A stretch of 64,000 nucleotides of DNA from Armillaria gallica (GCA_037576215.1 JBANDB010000002.1:5084001-5148000), one strand, 5' to 3'. Positions 22,311 to 35,789 are shown, counted from the stretch's first letter. Numbers and translations are program-made. Notes: a model not told the origin generated them from the sequence alone.

Positions 22311-25300
22311 TGCAAAACAAAGCCTTATTAGAGTTAGGAATGAAAGAATAAGAAAAAAAGAAGGCCAGATAAGGAACGTGGTGGTCAAGTACAAGCGATC
22401 CGAAACAAACACGGCCACACTCTTTCGCCCGCCTTGCGTCCCTGCTTCCGACGATGCCCCACCTCTCCGTCGTTAATCCCTCCATTTTCCACCTATTTTC
22501 CTCAATTTTCCAGGCTTCGACCGGCGTTCTTCTGCCCCCCAATGCCAGGAACATCCTTGGCAGACTGTCAATGGCGCAGGTACGGCCAGCACCATGCGGC
22601 ATGACACAACTTGAGCCACCGGTGATCCCACGCCGATTCGAATTGTAAAACATTACCTCGAACCCATCAACGCTTTCTGTCAACCCATTGTCAGATCTTG
22701 TGCGGCCTTGTTCTTCTCTGGCGTTTCCCGTTCGTAACTCCCCAAACTACCAACGCCTGCCTGAAATTTCCACCATGCGGACGGGCTGATTCTGCTACGA
22801 TCACTTGATCGATCTTTGGATTTTCCCCGTTTACTTGTGTGGCCGCCTACTTATCATCACTGCTTGTAACCGGTAACCAGTCATCGCTGCGCCACCAAAA
22901 TTTCACTTTACTTTTCAATTTCATCGACGGTCGCCACGACGCGAACCGTCCCCTTTCCTCATTAAACGTCTTGGGCTTTCCCGAGAGGGCTTCCTTCCTC
23001 TCTGTAACGAGCCTTCTGACAGGTCTTCCTTTTGTTACCCCTTGGTTGCCCACTTCGGATGCGGCCAGTTGATCCTCTTAATTTCAAGATAATGAAGGTA
23101 CAACGCATCAGTCTTGCATCAGTCACCTATTCATCTCGCCAATTCATAATCGGTATGTGGCGTCCACCGCTCCTACCGGCCTTTTCTTAGCCATGTCACC
23201 GGATAACCACGCGTGCCCTGTACTCACTTAAAGAAGAGTCTGTTTTGTTATCTCATGCCTTCGGTGCTTTTAGAGCGATGTACAGTGGGACCCAAGTTCA
23301 AGTGTTCGAATTCTCTCGCCACTAACTCCCCCAGAGTAGAGCCGCCGCCTACAGTGGCGCCCTTTACTCTAGCACGATGAACATACCATGATATCGCTCT
23401 CAATACTCACCCGAAGTTAATGTCGCATTAGAGCCGATACTCGCAAAGTTGCTATGTGCGACTGATCTTCCTATGGCTATGTATGTATGTCCTAGTAAGC
23501 GATGTTCAACAAACGGAACTGTAACATCCCCGTGTCCCTCAAACGTTCTCTTGGACCTTCTTCATAATGGAAAGCATCAGTATCTACATGCATAACGCTG
23601 AACCTCGGCGTCACCGCCGATATATACATCTTATCACAAACTCAGATTTGGGATCGGAACGCGGTGTTCCAACTTCCACGGGGCGCGTTCAAGATACCGT
23701 ATACAGATACCGCATCCACTGTTGGATGGTGGCGTTAAATACACCGTGAGCGTATGCATTCTTCCTGTGAAGACACGTTTTTCTTTACGTGTCAACCACC
23801 TCAACATGTGGGCGTGTGGGGATTGTAGAGGAGCACGTTCGGAGCGATCGGACCGGAGTCGTGCGTGGGAACCGGCGGCCAAACTGCGGCATGCTCACCC
23901 TTGGCTCATGCCCCTGATTATGATGCTCATCAAGAACTGCCTATTGTTGCTGGCGGCCAGTAAAGCATCTACATCGTGATTTCTCGTGGATCGTACCGCG
24001 AAGGAGGCCGGGCTATTTGCTTTCGGGTTTTTCCGTTCGACTAGGTACTGTACTGGCCTCGAACCCAATCCCTAAAGTTGGGACCTCAGCAAAAGCTTGA
24101 ACTTCTTTGAAAGCAGAATTTTTTTTTGCTGATGGGAACGTCTCAACAGTCTTCGGCCCGTTGGGGCTTGTGGTAACAGTACATGAGTAAGGGTCGCAAA
24201 ACCCGACCCGGAGGCGTTGTGCTAGTACTTACTTGGTCACTGCTTTGTTTATTTTTTTACTCTGGCGTCTTCTCGGTGGCTCATTACACACATCGATTCT
24301 AGAGGACGACCTGGCTGGCTAGCCCATTTGATGCTAGAGGCAAATGCGAAAACAGCGCAAGGGTTTTGCGGCGACAATTCTTGTGGCGCCTGTCACCACT
24401 GTGAACTTCGTGTTTTCATGAGTACTCCCTCCTAAATTTCGTACGGAACGAATGGGAGGAACAGTAATACAAGGGTCTCCACTTTGTATGACTACATCTA
24501 GTCCCACGATGCCAGAGCACCCTGTCGGAGTTGGCTATCACTCTTGACAGATTGAACTCCCGCGAGCAGATGGAAATCGTTTGTAGGTGCCAGTACTTAT
24601 GTCACCTGCTAGTACCGTATTTGGACATAGACGCGCGAATTTTCTCTTGGTGTGCCATCTTCTCCACAACCCGTCGGCAATGAGTCGGTCGGTTTCTATC
24701 CAGATACTAGATGTACACGCGCAAAAACCAAAGTCTCTGAAGGTCTATTGTCCAGAAACTCGAACTTCTATTAGTAGGGCGTTCGACCCTTTTTCAAAAC
24801 CATCTGACTGAGGCGGAAACTTCGGGCGGGCTACTACTTCAGGTTGGTCGCTCTATTGGGTTGAGAAATTCATACTCTCAAAAGGTCCATTCACGTACTT
24901 GAGGTGGTCATCTTTCTACTGAATTGGCCTGTTCATTACTACCCGACTGGGATTAGACTCTCAGGACCCTTTCAACCAAAATCACAAACACTTTCAACAG
25001 AGTCCCTATTTTCTTTCTCGCGATCGTCTTCTCCCGGCCTCTTTATCTCATTGAAAATCTAGTTTGAGAGCTATCTATCTTGCACCTAGTCCAAACGCGT
25101 CGATCTTGGCCTCTCTGCTCAAAAAGTTCTGAAACAATCACCTTTCTTGGAGTTGTCGTTCTGCTTCGCGGGACGCTGAAATCATACGGAGATAAAGACC
25201 TGTTAAGTGGACGAATGTGCGTCATTTCAAGAACTCTGCTTCCTTCCAGAAGTTCTGGCTCATTTAGGACATTGCTCTCCTTCGCGGGATCGGGATCCTC

Positions 25301-27237
25301 ACTGCATTCTCTCACGGGAAATCAGATCTGTTGGCTACCCCATCGTACGGGGATATATGCTGCTTCTTCGAAGGACCAAGGGCTCGACCCAAGGTCTGAA
25401 ATTTACGTTCATGCAACCGGAGGTTTTGGCTCCACTTTGGATGTCTTATTTCTGTGTTTCATCCAATAGATCGCACTAGCCTGGACAATGTAACAGGCTC
25501 TGTTCCAGTTCTGATGCTAATATTTCTGGGCAAAAATTGGCATGCGGGGTCTACCGGGGAAGACCCTCAATGTGTACGCAAATGATGAATATTTTACCGC
25601 CATCTTACGGAAATCTGACGCTTCTTTGAAGGGCTCGGTGAATGATCCGCCTTTGTCTTTTCGTTCGAGGTTATTGGCTCAAGAAGAAAAATGCTCAACC
25701 CTCCGGAGGTATGGTGTTTAATTGGGCTCCGTCTCACGGTGAGCCTATATTCCCTTGTTGTCCATCTTACGGTAACATCAATATCACGTCGGCTAACTGT
25801 GTTTCCTTTTTTTTTATCGAGTTGTTTTTGTGGCACGGTCCAGACTCCTCCTACGCAATACGCTACGTCGAGCCAATCTAGCAAGAACTTCTAAGATGAT
25901 CTCCGCCGATCCCGGTGCATGATGGATGGGGGTGAGTGTCGATCTTCTCAGTACATCGATTGCTGATACGCGACCATTCCCACGAGCGATGGACATGGCT
26001 GTTCGAACTTCGAAGTTGACACTCGCATCATCAGAGTCAACGTCGCGAAGAGGATCAGCCGGCGAAGTCAATAGGCGCTACGATGTTGTCTCGCGCGGAA
26101 ACGCGCTTCTTGGGCAAAGCCGGACGTGTTGATGGTAGTTAAGGTCTACCACTGTATTAGCACTCTTCCATTTCATAGGAATCTGCCCCACGAATGTGGG
26201 TCGGACGGGGTAAGCTCGTCGCAATGGCTCGATTCGTACACTTGGGCATATTCAGTTTGCCTTTCTCTGCATCATTTTGTTCCGTGACGACAGTCTTCGA
26301 TGTATGTTTGGCTGCATCGAGATTCCGTATGCATTAGGTATGTTTTGTGTTCATCATGACTCCAGAAATAAACCGCTGCTTAGGTCTCCGCGAAGGTTGT
26401 TGTAACCAGACCAAGGCGATATCCGTTCGACACTTAAGATGCTTCAAAAAAACTTTGTCATGACGACGACGTGTATGGGTGTATGTACTACTTATTAGCT
26501 TTCGGGCAGAGTGTGTTTCCCGCGCGTCCCGCGTTAGGTCACTGCTCCCCGACTGTGAGAGCATGAGAACCCAGAAGACAGACCTTACTGATTCGTGGTG
26601 TAAAAGGAGTACTCGGTCATCATCCTTTTGAACTGCAAGCCCGGATTGACACTTCCAGGTCGGACTTCGTGTCCGGTCCTGGTTCAAGAAAGTGGTGACT
26701 CAATCAAACCGCTTTGAGCAGTCTTCCAGCCATCATGGCACTATGTACGATCAGGATGTCAACCTTCGGGGGTACTGAATCCTCGCGACATTATTCTGTC
26801 CGTTGTCCGAGGAGGTACACTTTGATTCCGATGAAAAAGTGAACCATCAAAACCGGCGTTTTGAAAATTTCAAACCACCGACAAACGCGACGCGCAGCCA
26901 ATCAGCGCATTGCTCATCATTCGTTTCTTATACAATACAGAAATGCTGTTTGTATTTTTTGGTATGGCGAGACACGAACAAGAGGCGCTTGCCTTGATTT
27001 TCAGACATGCAAGTCGTCACACGCAGTCACGTCACGGTCCCTTTTTGTCCTCAAATATGGACCTGGCTCTCGCTGATCCCCCTTCGGAGGTTCACTGTGA
27101 GTATGTCCTATATGGATCAAGTCCGCCTCTGTGTTTCATGATTTAATGTCCTTCCTCAGCTCGCGCTACCCCGGTCTCTCTGCAAGGAATAAAATATAAA
27201 AGTATCGTATCATATCATCTCACCTCGCGATCTCCCA
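22311..27237. other. Gene-poor region of about 4.9 kb
   Basis: Upstream of the glutaredoxin-like gene and of ERG19, which diverge across it. ORFs up to 129 codons (plus 25080-25469) and a minus ORF at 25814-26071 (85 aa, starts MTSPADPLRDVDSDDAS) exist but show no domain. I saw no terminal repeats or transposase-like frame. Short homopolymer T runs occur near 24119 and 25807. Confidence 0.45.
27195..27201 (+). promoter_or_regulatory. Putative TATA box of ERG19
   Basis: The sequence tataaaa lies 37-43 bases upstream of the ERG19 start codon. Position and match suggest a TATA element, though the distance to the ATG is short. Confidence 0.35.
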
Positions 27238-28552
27238 ATGGCCATCTACCAAGCGACGACCTCTGCGCCCGTAAACATTGCTTGTATAAAGTGCGTAGAC
27301 TTTAATTTGTTCCTGATTTACTCTGATTACATGTGATGTAAAGGTACTGGGGAAAACGAGACACCAAGCTCATTCTACCCACCAACTCTTCGCTCTCAGT
27401 GACCCTTGACCAGGACCACCTTCGGTCGACGACGACCTCGCGCGCAGACCCATCGTTTAAGAAGGATACACTATGGCTGAACGGCCAGGAAGAGGTAATA
27501 AAGGATGGCGGCAGAATGGCGACTTGCATCGCTGAACTTAAGCGCCTTCGAAAAGAGCTCGTTGAAGACAAGGATCCGGATGCACCGAAAGTACGTATCG
27601 ATTGTTGCCTATAGCGGCTCAACTAACATCGCACCAGCTATCGACGTTCCCCGTCCACATTTCGTCCTTCAACAACTTCCCGACTGCCGCCGGCCTGGCA
27701 TCTTCAGCGTCAGGATTTGCTGCCCTCGTTTCCTCCATCGCGACCCTTTACGCCCTTCCCTGCGACGCCTCTGCCCTATCATTGATTGCCAGGCAAGGGT
27801 CCGGTTCCGCCTGCCGATCCCTCTTTGGCGGATACGTCGCCTGGGAACAAGGCACCTCTCCCACTGGTGAAGACTCTTACGCCATCCAAATCGCACCTCA
27901 ATCCCACTGGCCAGACATCCACGCCCTCATTTGTGTCGTATCTGATGACAAGAAGGGCACATCCTCGACCTCAGGCATGCAGCGCACCGTCGAGACCTCA
28001 CCCCTCCTGCAACATCGTATCAAGCATGTCGTACCGCAACGCATGGCCGACATCTCCAAGGCCATCCTCGAGCGCGACTTTGACACCTTCGCGAAGATCA
28101 CGATGGCTGACTCTAACCAATTCCATGCTGTCGCGCTCGACACAGAGCCGCCAATCTTTTATATGAACGATGTCTCCAAAGCTATCATCGCGCTAGTCGT
28201 GGAGTATAATCGTGTGGCCGTACTCAAGACCGGGAAGGTCAAGGCGGCGTATACATATGATGCGGGTCCGAACGCCGTTATTTATACACCAAAGGAGAAT
28301 GTCAAGGAAATCGTGCAGATGATCATCAAGTATTTCCCGCAAAAGGAGGCTTTCAAAGATGTGTTTGGGATATTTGGTGTGCAAGGTGTGCAAGGCGCCG
28401 TTGTGGATGGATTCAATGAGGCGGTGGCGAAACCCTTTGATGTCGGAGCCGTGAAGGGGCTTATCCACACTAAAGTTGGCGACGGACCAAGGGTATTGGG
28501 TGACGAGGAAGCGTTGCTTGGTCCTGATGGGATTCCGAAAACGTTGGCGTGA
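27238..28552 (+). CDS. ERG19: Diphosphomevalonate decarboxylase (mevalonate pathway)
   Basis: Catalyses the ATP-dependent decarboxylation of mevalonate diphosphate to isopentenyl diphosphate, the last step of the mevalonate pathway feeding sterols and terpenoids. Start 27238 gives MAIYQATTSAPVNIACIK; after the first intron YWGKRDTKLILPTNSSLSVT follows. After the second intron (about 27592-27638) come FPVHISSFNNFPTAAGLASS (GHMP-kinase-type phosphate loop), SLIARQGSGSACRSLFGGYV, the M-T-S type segment SGMQRTVETSP and TYDAGPNAVIY with the catalytic Asp. The stop at 28552 gives normal length (about 395 aa). No defects seen. Confidence 0.97.
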
Positions 28553-29563
28553 TTTCATTCGCACGTATCTTATTGGAAGTTGTATTGATCTTAGAAATGT
28601 AAACAGCAAGACTTTCATCTGTGAACTCGGATCCGTCATTCCGATCAAGAAGGTGAGCGGGTGTCTTTGCTGGCAGTCCTTTACTGGTGGTGCTCCTCCG
28701 ATTTTCATTGATCCACGTCCCGCGAATGATAGCTTTCGCTCCAGATGAAATGCACGTGCGCTCACATCTCTTGGTAGTCTCATCGGGCGTCTGTTTGGCC
28801 TCCGTTGTTCGCACTTCATTTTATCTACGTTTCTGGAAGGTCATATCGCATTTAATGATGTGACTAGCAGTTGGCAGCGGCGTTCGGGGCTTTTGCACCA
28901 CTATTTTCAGTCCGATGAATGCTTGACTCTTTATTCACAAGGTTTCGTTCTGTCCCTGTGTGGAGCTGGCTTGAAATCGTCGGGTATTGAGACGGAACAC
29001 ATGTTAAAATTTCTGACGTGGAATATTCACGGACATTTCTAGGAATTTCCATCCAATTAATTACATAGCCCACATTCCTTGTTTCTCGGACCGCTCGCTT
29101 ATGTCGCAAAAATCCAACTGTGAAGGTATTTACATTTTATGCCCAGACTCAAGGGGTGTTTTGACCTCGCGCAGCGTGAATGCATTCCCAGCCATAGCTT
29201 AAACTCCGATTCTTCTGACCCGAAATAATGGACAATATACTTCTACACGTCGGATCCGTGCAACATTAAGCATGCAGTTCCCTATTTGGGGTTACCGACT
29301 TTAAATACCGACGTTCTGAATACCGACGTTCTGTCGGTGCCGTCGTCCGGCACCGCAGTGTTGTACCTATTCTGGCTATTTAAAGCGCGCCGAGTTCTGC
29401 CGAAGCGCTTGTCCGTTTCCGAGCCGAACGGGGATCATTTAATTTTCCGGCCTATCATTCCTTTGATGAAACGTGTATGGCCGATCAGAAAACAGCATGC
29501 TACCGCCCTTGTACGCCGGGGCCCACTACTCCCATGAGCTCTAAAGGACCTTAAGGCGCCACT
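28553..29563. other. Intergenic region with tandem and inverted short repeats
   Basis: Downstream of ERG19 and upstream of the O-fucosyltransferase-like gene. Minus ORFs at the left edge are antisense shadows of ERG19. A perfect 15-base tandem repeat and a 7-base inverted repeat at 29304-29355 are listed separately. No gene seen. Confidence 0.5.
29304..29355. repeat. 15-bp tandem duplication plus short palindrome upstream of the glycosyltransferase
   Basis: The 15-mer aataccgacgttctg is present twice back to back (29304-29318, 29319-29333). It is followed by cggtgcc at 29335-29341 and its inverted copy ggcaccg at 29349-29355, separated by 7 bases. This lies about 210 bases upstream of the next start codon and could be a regulator binding site or a slippage product. 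Confidence 0.6.
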
Positions 29564-31367
29564 ATGCTATTTATGTCTCGCCGCCGTCTCAGTGGTACCG
29601 CCGTCTTTATTCTGAATACACTCTCGATAGTGGTTCTCCTTTATGTCTCGCTGTATGTCCTGAAGAGAACGGGCGTCTTCAGGCAGCAGTCGGAGGAAAC
29701 GCTCAGCGATGAGATCTGTCCTGCTAGTTGTTTGAATGACGATTTGACGGCAGAATCGACCGCAGTAGAAACGACACCGACCTCATATTATTCTGCGGTG
29801 GAAGCGACTCAGCCGACCGTTAAACCATGGGACTCAAGCTACTATGTGAGGGGAACCCCTGGGCCAAATTTTCGAGGTGAGTGATTCGGCTTCTCGGCAC
29901 TTTCTGAACCTCATACATTCGTACACAGATAATCTGCTGAAAGACAAGAGTTACCTGACAGCGTGGTGTCTTGGGGGATTCAGTACGTAGCCAGAATTGT
30001 TCATATTGCCATCGTTTTCAACTTAAGTGACGCATTAGCGAACCTATTCATGTGTCAGGTGTGTTTATTCCGTGTCCTTCACGCTCACAATGAGAGCTCA
30101 GGCGCGTGCACCAGGTCAATATGATTTACTTGGGGATCATATCAGATAGAATCCCCGTTCTCCCTCCCTTTTCACCATCTCACCATATTTGTGAGTGGCC
30201 ATCATTGTCATAGTACGATTAACGCGTCTAAAATGGTGACGGCATTCAGCTGATGAGGCCGGCATACTTGCCTTTGGCGACGTGTTCAACCTCACACATC
30301 TCCGCGACGTTCTTCAATCACCCGTTATTGAATGGTCCGATATCAAGACGCCTCTGAAAAAACTAGGAGATCCTTCCGCCTCCTGGGAGACAATAGGATG
30401 TTGGAGCGTACGGTCTCGCGACGTGGGCGAGCCTAGTCCCGACTACAATTTTGCCAGATCCCTCGCTCTAGATGCATCGTACACGCGCGTACCCGACCAG
30501 ATGTACCGCTCCTCCGATTTAGATGAGGGACACACCAACTTTTGGAATCTCGCGTCTCTTATATATCCGGTGCAACCGGCGTTCGGAGACCAGACTTTCC
30601 CTCTGCTGAAAGCGTCGGGCAAGGGTGAGAGGGAACCCCCAGATAGGCATCTCACGTGCATTGATACCTTGTATTATGTCGGGTCCGGGGCGGATTCGTT
30701 TGAATGGTTTCGTCCCTGGTCGCCTGCGTGGAGGACTGTTGGGAAACACCTGAGGTTTACTGATCATATGGAGAAGCTGGGAAAGGAGCATGCTTCGAGA
30801 GTATTTGATGTTGCACCAAATGAACTTCCACCAGTGAGTTCGTCGTCGAATTTTTTGAAAATGGTTGTATTAACGATGCCAGTTCATTGCTGTCCATGTG
30901 CGGCACGGAGACTTCAAAGGCAACTGTTGGGCCACAGATGTTATCAAAGAATGCTATGCGGATCTTGCGGCATTTGCGAGGCGCGTAGAGGAGATGCAAG
31001 CAGAGCTGCGAGAGAAGCTTGGTTTGGATGTGATTCATGTCATTATATCCTCAGGTGTGTCCTCGTCACTCCTTGGCTTGCAACCCTTCTGAGTTGTTCT
31101 TCATTAGATGAAAAGGACGATGAATTCTGGGAGGAGGTCGACGACCTAGGCTGGGGATATGTCGACCACGAACAAGAGGGAACTATCAAGATGTATGGAG
31201 AATGGTATGGTCCGATCATCGACATCGTGATCCATAGTCTTGCTGTGGGATTCGTGGGCACTGATGGGTCAACGTTAAGTCTTGTCAGTCACAGGCGAGT
31301 GGAAGACTGGAATAACGGGGTCACTCGAATGGTTAAATGGGGCTATGCCGGGGCGGACAATCACTAA
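29564..31367 (+). CDS. Type II membrane O-fucosyltransferase-like protein (fungal)
   Basis: Probable Golgi/ER GDP-fucose-type glycosyltransferase-fold protein of a family common in basidiomycetes. Start 29564 (or ATG 29573, MSRRRLSG). One membrane anchor follows (TAVFILNTLSIVVLLYVSLYV), then a Thr/Ser-rich stem. Exons then give DKSYLTAWCLGGFTNLFM, IYLGIISDRIPVLPPFSPSH, AFGDVFNLTHLRDVLQSPV and a long exon with TFWNLASL-like NFWNLASLIYPVQP. After an intron near 30836-30880 comes FIAVHVRHGDFKGNCW, the VRxGD-type motif of this fold. IISSDEKDDEFWEEVDDLGW and GFVGTDGSTLSLVSHRRV close the catalytic half; the latter is the donor-sugar end motif. About seven exons, all in frame. Acceptor unknown. Confidence 0.85.
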
Positions 31368-33762
31368 CAATTATAGAGCCACGCACTGACAAATTATTTA
31401 TATACCATACGACGGTTGAGAGGTGGTACTTAATAGTTTCTACTGTTTTTCATGCATTTTCTTGGGGTAGATTTAGTATTCTGGTACGACATCCATTCAA
31501 TTTCAAATAACACGCCGGAGATACTCTCTTCCGACTTCATCTTCGTCCCCTGGTGGTAGACTCGTGTTTTTCGATACAGCTTTATAACCGTCTGTTCACA
31601 GTTCACTTCAAACAAATGTATAATCAGTTTATGGTAATGTGACCTTTAGAATATGCTCTCGCTTGACCTAAGGGTAATGGGTTGATTTTGTCTGTGGTCG
31701 CTTGTCTACATTACCAGTCGGGCCTTCAAGTTCTTAGCGCCCCTGCCTATATGCACAGGCCAACCTAATCCAACCTGGGCTGTTACTCGAATAGTTTCCC
31801 GTAGTTATAGGAATTTTCCTTCTGGTTTAGTGCGAGCGCTTTGATAATTTGAACGAGCTAATCTCTCAAGCGGCGTATTCAACCAAGCGCGGTCATGAAA
31901 AATGTATGGTAGAATGGTATGAAACTAAATTTATTACAGCGACACTTCTATTTACTGCTGCCAAAGAAAGTCTGGAATCAGAGAACGCCGTCTCTATTGC
32001 ATACTCACCTTCCCAGGGAGCGAGAAATCCGCCAACAACTGGCCCGTGTCAATGTAATGTACCATGTCGGGTCTAGCGCGACCCCAAAGTAACGGGATGA
32101 GCCCAACTTTCCAACGGCGTTCCATGGTGACACGTCTATGCTTTCACGCGACATAATTAGCCAGTTAGTGTGTATGTTCGGAATGTATTTGACGTGCCTG
32201 GAGGAGTGGATACACCAGGGGTGCGCTCCACGGTGTTGCGCTAATGTTTGCCGGCAGACATGACTAGCCTGCCCTTCTGGACGCGGTGGTAGAGGGTTTG
32301 CTCAAGAGCGGCGACCGTCATAAAGAAGAGCAAACAGTGGACAGGTACGGGTACGGTTTGGTATATTGTCATTGGTAGGGCGGTTCATAGCCCTGTGGCT
32401 AAGGGCTTCGTCAGGACCGAGACGCCTCCGCTGTGTATCGTCAACAGAAGAGTAGTAGAATATTGGAATAAACGGGCCATAGATAGGGATAGTAAGGTGG
32501 CCGCGTGCAAACGATAGTGAGATATTATTATTCTTTGGTGTGGCGTTACTTGATGCTAGAAAGTAAAGATTTGGTTGGCTAGAGCGTGCTACAATTGGCA
32601 GTGTTAACGTCATGGGAAGAAGACAAATAAGAGTTTAGCGCGGTGTTCCTCCAATCCATGTCTGCGGGACGACATTGCTCATCTGAATCGTGGTCTCGAC
32701 CCATACCCTCACGCTTTTTGCAATAAAACCTTCATAACAGCGAAAACGCGATCAGAGCGTGTGCAAGATTTTCCGGTATTGAATTTGTCCAGCTCGAGAC
32801 TAGCAGATAAGGGACCTATGCCTGACTATTCAGTCCCTTCAGTGATGAAGAGATGATCTGCGGTGACGTATGGAAAGATGAGTTGAGGAAATGGTTATTG
32901 AAGCTAAACCCGAGACGTACGAGGCGAATAAGGTTGAATGTTGTTGACCTCATTGAGAGAAAATGCCCTGATAGGACATCTGAGCACGCCTGGGCTTCAG
33001 AGAGAGGTACGGAGCGCAATGTCCGATAGAAAGGGTAGCTCTAGACTGGAACCGTAAGATTTGCGAGCAACGGGGCAGATTTACCAGTCTATTGCATGGC
33101 AGCAGTTTCGACAGATGGTCAATGAGATTCATCGGAATACGTCAAGATAAAGTCTCAGATGGAGGCCAACCGATCAGGAGGGCAAGAGGAGATGCGGTGA
33201 AGCCGGCAGGACAGTGGGAGCCCGAACCGGGTGCGTTTTCATCGTGGAGAAGCATTGTGAGAACATGGCGAAAGATCCCCAGAATGAAATGATTATTAAG
33301 AAGCCTTTCTGAGAAAAAGAAGCTGTGTGAAGTGCTGCATCCGTATATGTCGAATTGGTTCCTAAGAAGAGGCAAAGTAATGAATATGACCCGGAAATCG
33401 TGCCTACTGCAGACGTGACCAGTTATCGACGGCCCGCACGAAAGATGGAAGCAATAGATCTCTCGAGTCCCATTTGCTGGTTGAAGGGTCAAAACCAAAC
33501 TTTCGGGCAAGATCCTAGATTGTCCCTGGTGGCTCTCGTATCGACAGCAGATGTTGACAAGTACTAGGGCCAAGTTGTAGGTAAAGTTAGAGAGTCTAGG
33601 TTTTGGTGCAGCATGAACACTTCCCAATTCGCACGTTGATAGCAAGTGATATAAACAGGACAAGGAGAACAGATTACATCATCCCGCCACCCGCCCGATG
33701 CATCCAAATCGGGAAACGAGCCTCGGTCACGAATTCGTCACACGTCACAGGGACTTTCTACC
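31368..33762. other. Gene-poor region of about 2.4 kb
   Basis: Between the glycosyltransferase stop and the CCR4 start. Minus ORFs at 33142-33663 (173 aa) and 32302-32613 (103 aa) have no domains or splice support. I take the last 150 bases or so as the CCR4 5' leader. No gene recognised. Confidence 0.5.
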
Positions 33763-35789
33763 ATGTACTACGCTCAGCACTCTCCTGGAGTGCCTCACAA
33801 ATTGGCGGACCATGCATGGCCACGACAGACCCCATCAGGTCAGCAGCCACCAGGATATGCCTTGTTTGCCCACCCACACCCATTGCCCTTGCCTCATCAC
33901 CACCACCACCAGAATTCGCTCTCTCACAATGGTCTATCCCACTATCCTTCTCCGCCCCAGATGGGCTCGCCAGCCGGTCAGCTCATCACACAGCACTGGC
34001 AGCAGCAGCTCTTCAAATGCGAAACAGTTCGGTCGTCACGCTCACCCCATTTCCGGGCGAGGGCGAATGCTCTTGCGTCACGGACCGTCGCAAAGTCTGC
34101 AATTCCAATCACGAATCCAAACAAGCCGGAGGAGCCTGTCGACGACGAGAATCATCCCTCGTCGACCGTAGCACCCATAGCGGAGGCACCGAGACCAACA
34201 GCGATCGCTCCACCGCAAAACAATTGGGGTTCGCTGGACATGGGTGGCGTCGGTCTCAAGAACTTGCCTCCGTCATCAGGCCTGTTTTCATTCACATTCC
34301 TCTTAAATTTGTTCCTAAACCATAACGCCCTTGAGGTGATACCACCACAAATATCTGCCCTACGGCACCTCGAATTGCTCGACATCTCAGGCAACAACCT
34401 CCAACACCTACCTCCAGAGCTCGGTATGCTCACCCAGCTCAAGGAACTCTATTTCTTCGACAACCAGGTCACCACTATCCCCCATGAGCTCGGCACGCTA
34501 CACCAACTGCAAACCCTCGGTATCGAAGGGAACCCAATGGACCCGGCACTGAAGGCTATGGTCCAAAAAGACGGCACCCGAGCACTCATATCCTACTTGC
34601 GCGACTCATGCCCCGTCTTTCCGCCGCCTCCGGAACGACAGTGGAAGCACCTCGATCCATCGTCAGCGGCCGGTGCTGGCGGTGAGACGTTCAGCGTTCT
34701 CTGCTACAACATCTTGTGCGAAAAGTATGCAACGGAACGGCTGTACGGTTACACACCATCGTGGGCCCTCGGCTGGGACTACAGAAAAGAGATCATTCTC
34801 GCAGAGATTCTCTCTCACTCGGCCGACTTTCTATGTCTCCAGGAGGTAGATGTCGCGCAGTACGAAGATTACTTCGTGAAGAACCTGCAGACGCGAGATT
34901 ACGAGGGTGTGTTCTGGCCAAAGTCCCGTGCAAAGACGATGTCCGATGCGGATCGGCGGATGGTGGACGGATGCGCAACGTTCTACAACGCGGCACGCTT
35001 CAAGCTCGTAGAGAAAGTTCTCATCGAGTTCAGCGCCGTTGCGATGCAGAGACAAGACTTCAAGAAGACGGATGACATGTTCAACCGGGTTTTGGGCAAG
35101 GACCACATCGCTGTAGTGTGTCTCCTGGAGGACAAGCATACAGGGACGCGGTATGTGATTGCGAACGCACACATACATTGGGATCCAGCGTACCGGGATG
35201 TCAAGCTCGTGCAGGTAGCCCTGTTGGTGGAAGAGATCGAGAAGATGGCGTCGGCATTCGCTCGGTATCCCCCACCAGCAGGAATGGCACCGAAGTACTC
35301 CGATGGGAGCAAGATACCAGTGATTGTCAGCGGCGATTTCAACTCAGTGCCGGACAGCGGTCTTTACGAGTTCCTCCAAAATGGTGTTCTGAGTGCAGAC
35401 CATGAGGATTTCATGAAGCATGTGTACGGACGGTACACGGAGGAGGGGCTGAGGCATCGATTAGGGCTGAAGAGCGCATACAGCACAGGGCAAGGCGGGG
35501 AGATTCTACCAATGACGAACTTCACGCCGAGCTTTAAAGGAACTATCGATTATGTGTGGTACTCGACGGCGACAGTAGCCGTGAATGCGGTGCTGGGTGA
35601 GGTGGACAGGGAGTATTTGGACAAAGTGGTAGGGTTCCCAAATGCGCATTACCCATCAGAGTGAGTTTTGATGCTTCCGTAAATTATGATTCGCTGACTG
35701 ATGAGGCTCTTAGTCACATATGTCTAATGTGCGAGTTCAGAGTCAAGTCGGGCTCCAAAACGACACCGACGATACCACCTACACCGTAG
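33763..35789 (+). CDS. CCR4: CCR4-NOT deadenylase catalytic subunit Ccr4
   Basis: Poly(A)-specific 3'-5' exonuclease that shortens mRNA tails as part of the cytoplasmic CCR4-NOT complex. Start 33763. The N-terminus is short for the family and includes a His run (PLPHHHHHQN). It is followed by SLDMGGVGLKNLPP and a leucine-rich repeat block (LEVIPPQIS, LELLDISGNNLQHLPPELG, LKELYFFDNQVTTIP, LGIEGNP) that binds Caf1. The exonuclease-endonuclease-phosphatase domain begins FSVLCYNILCEKYATERL and has the metal ligands in DFLCLQEVD, VDGCATFY, ANAHIHWDP and VSGDFNSVPDSG. After one intron (about 35663-35714) the end is PSDHICLMCEFRVK with the catalytic His. Stop 35789. Intact. Confidence 0.96.

Noticed and set aside
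22311..22418. Upstream ATG 22418 for the glutaredoxin-like gene
   Set aside because: It would add a hydrophobic, non-conserved leader in front of an already complete signal-anchor protein; ATG 22310 is preferred, although the longer form cannot be excluded.
25080..25469. 129-codon plus ORF in the 22-27 kb desert
   Set aside because: No family signature and overlapping ORFs on both strands of similar length, as expected by chance.
28193..28819. 208-codon minus ORF
   Set aside because: Antisense to the conserved ERG19 coding sequence; plus-strand protein is unambiguous.
33142..33663. 173-codon minus ORF upstream of CCR4
   Set aside because: Low-complexity, no domain, no splice support, and it overlaps the CCR4 5' leader; composition looks like chance antisense reading.
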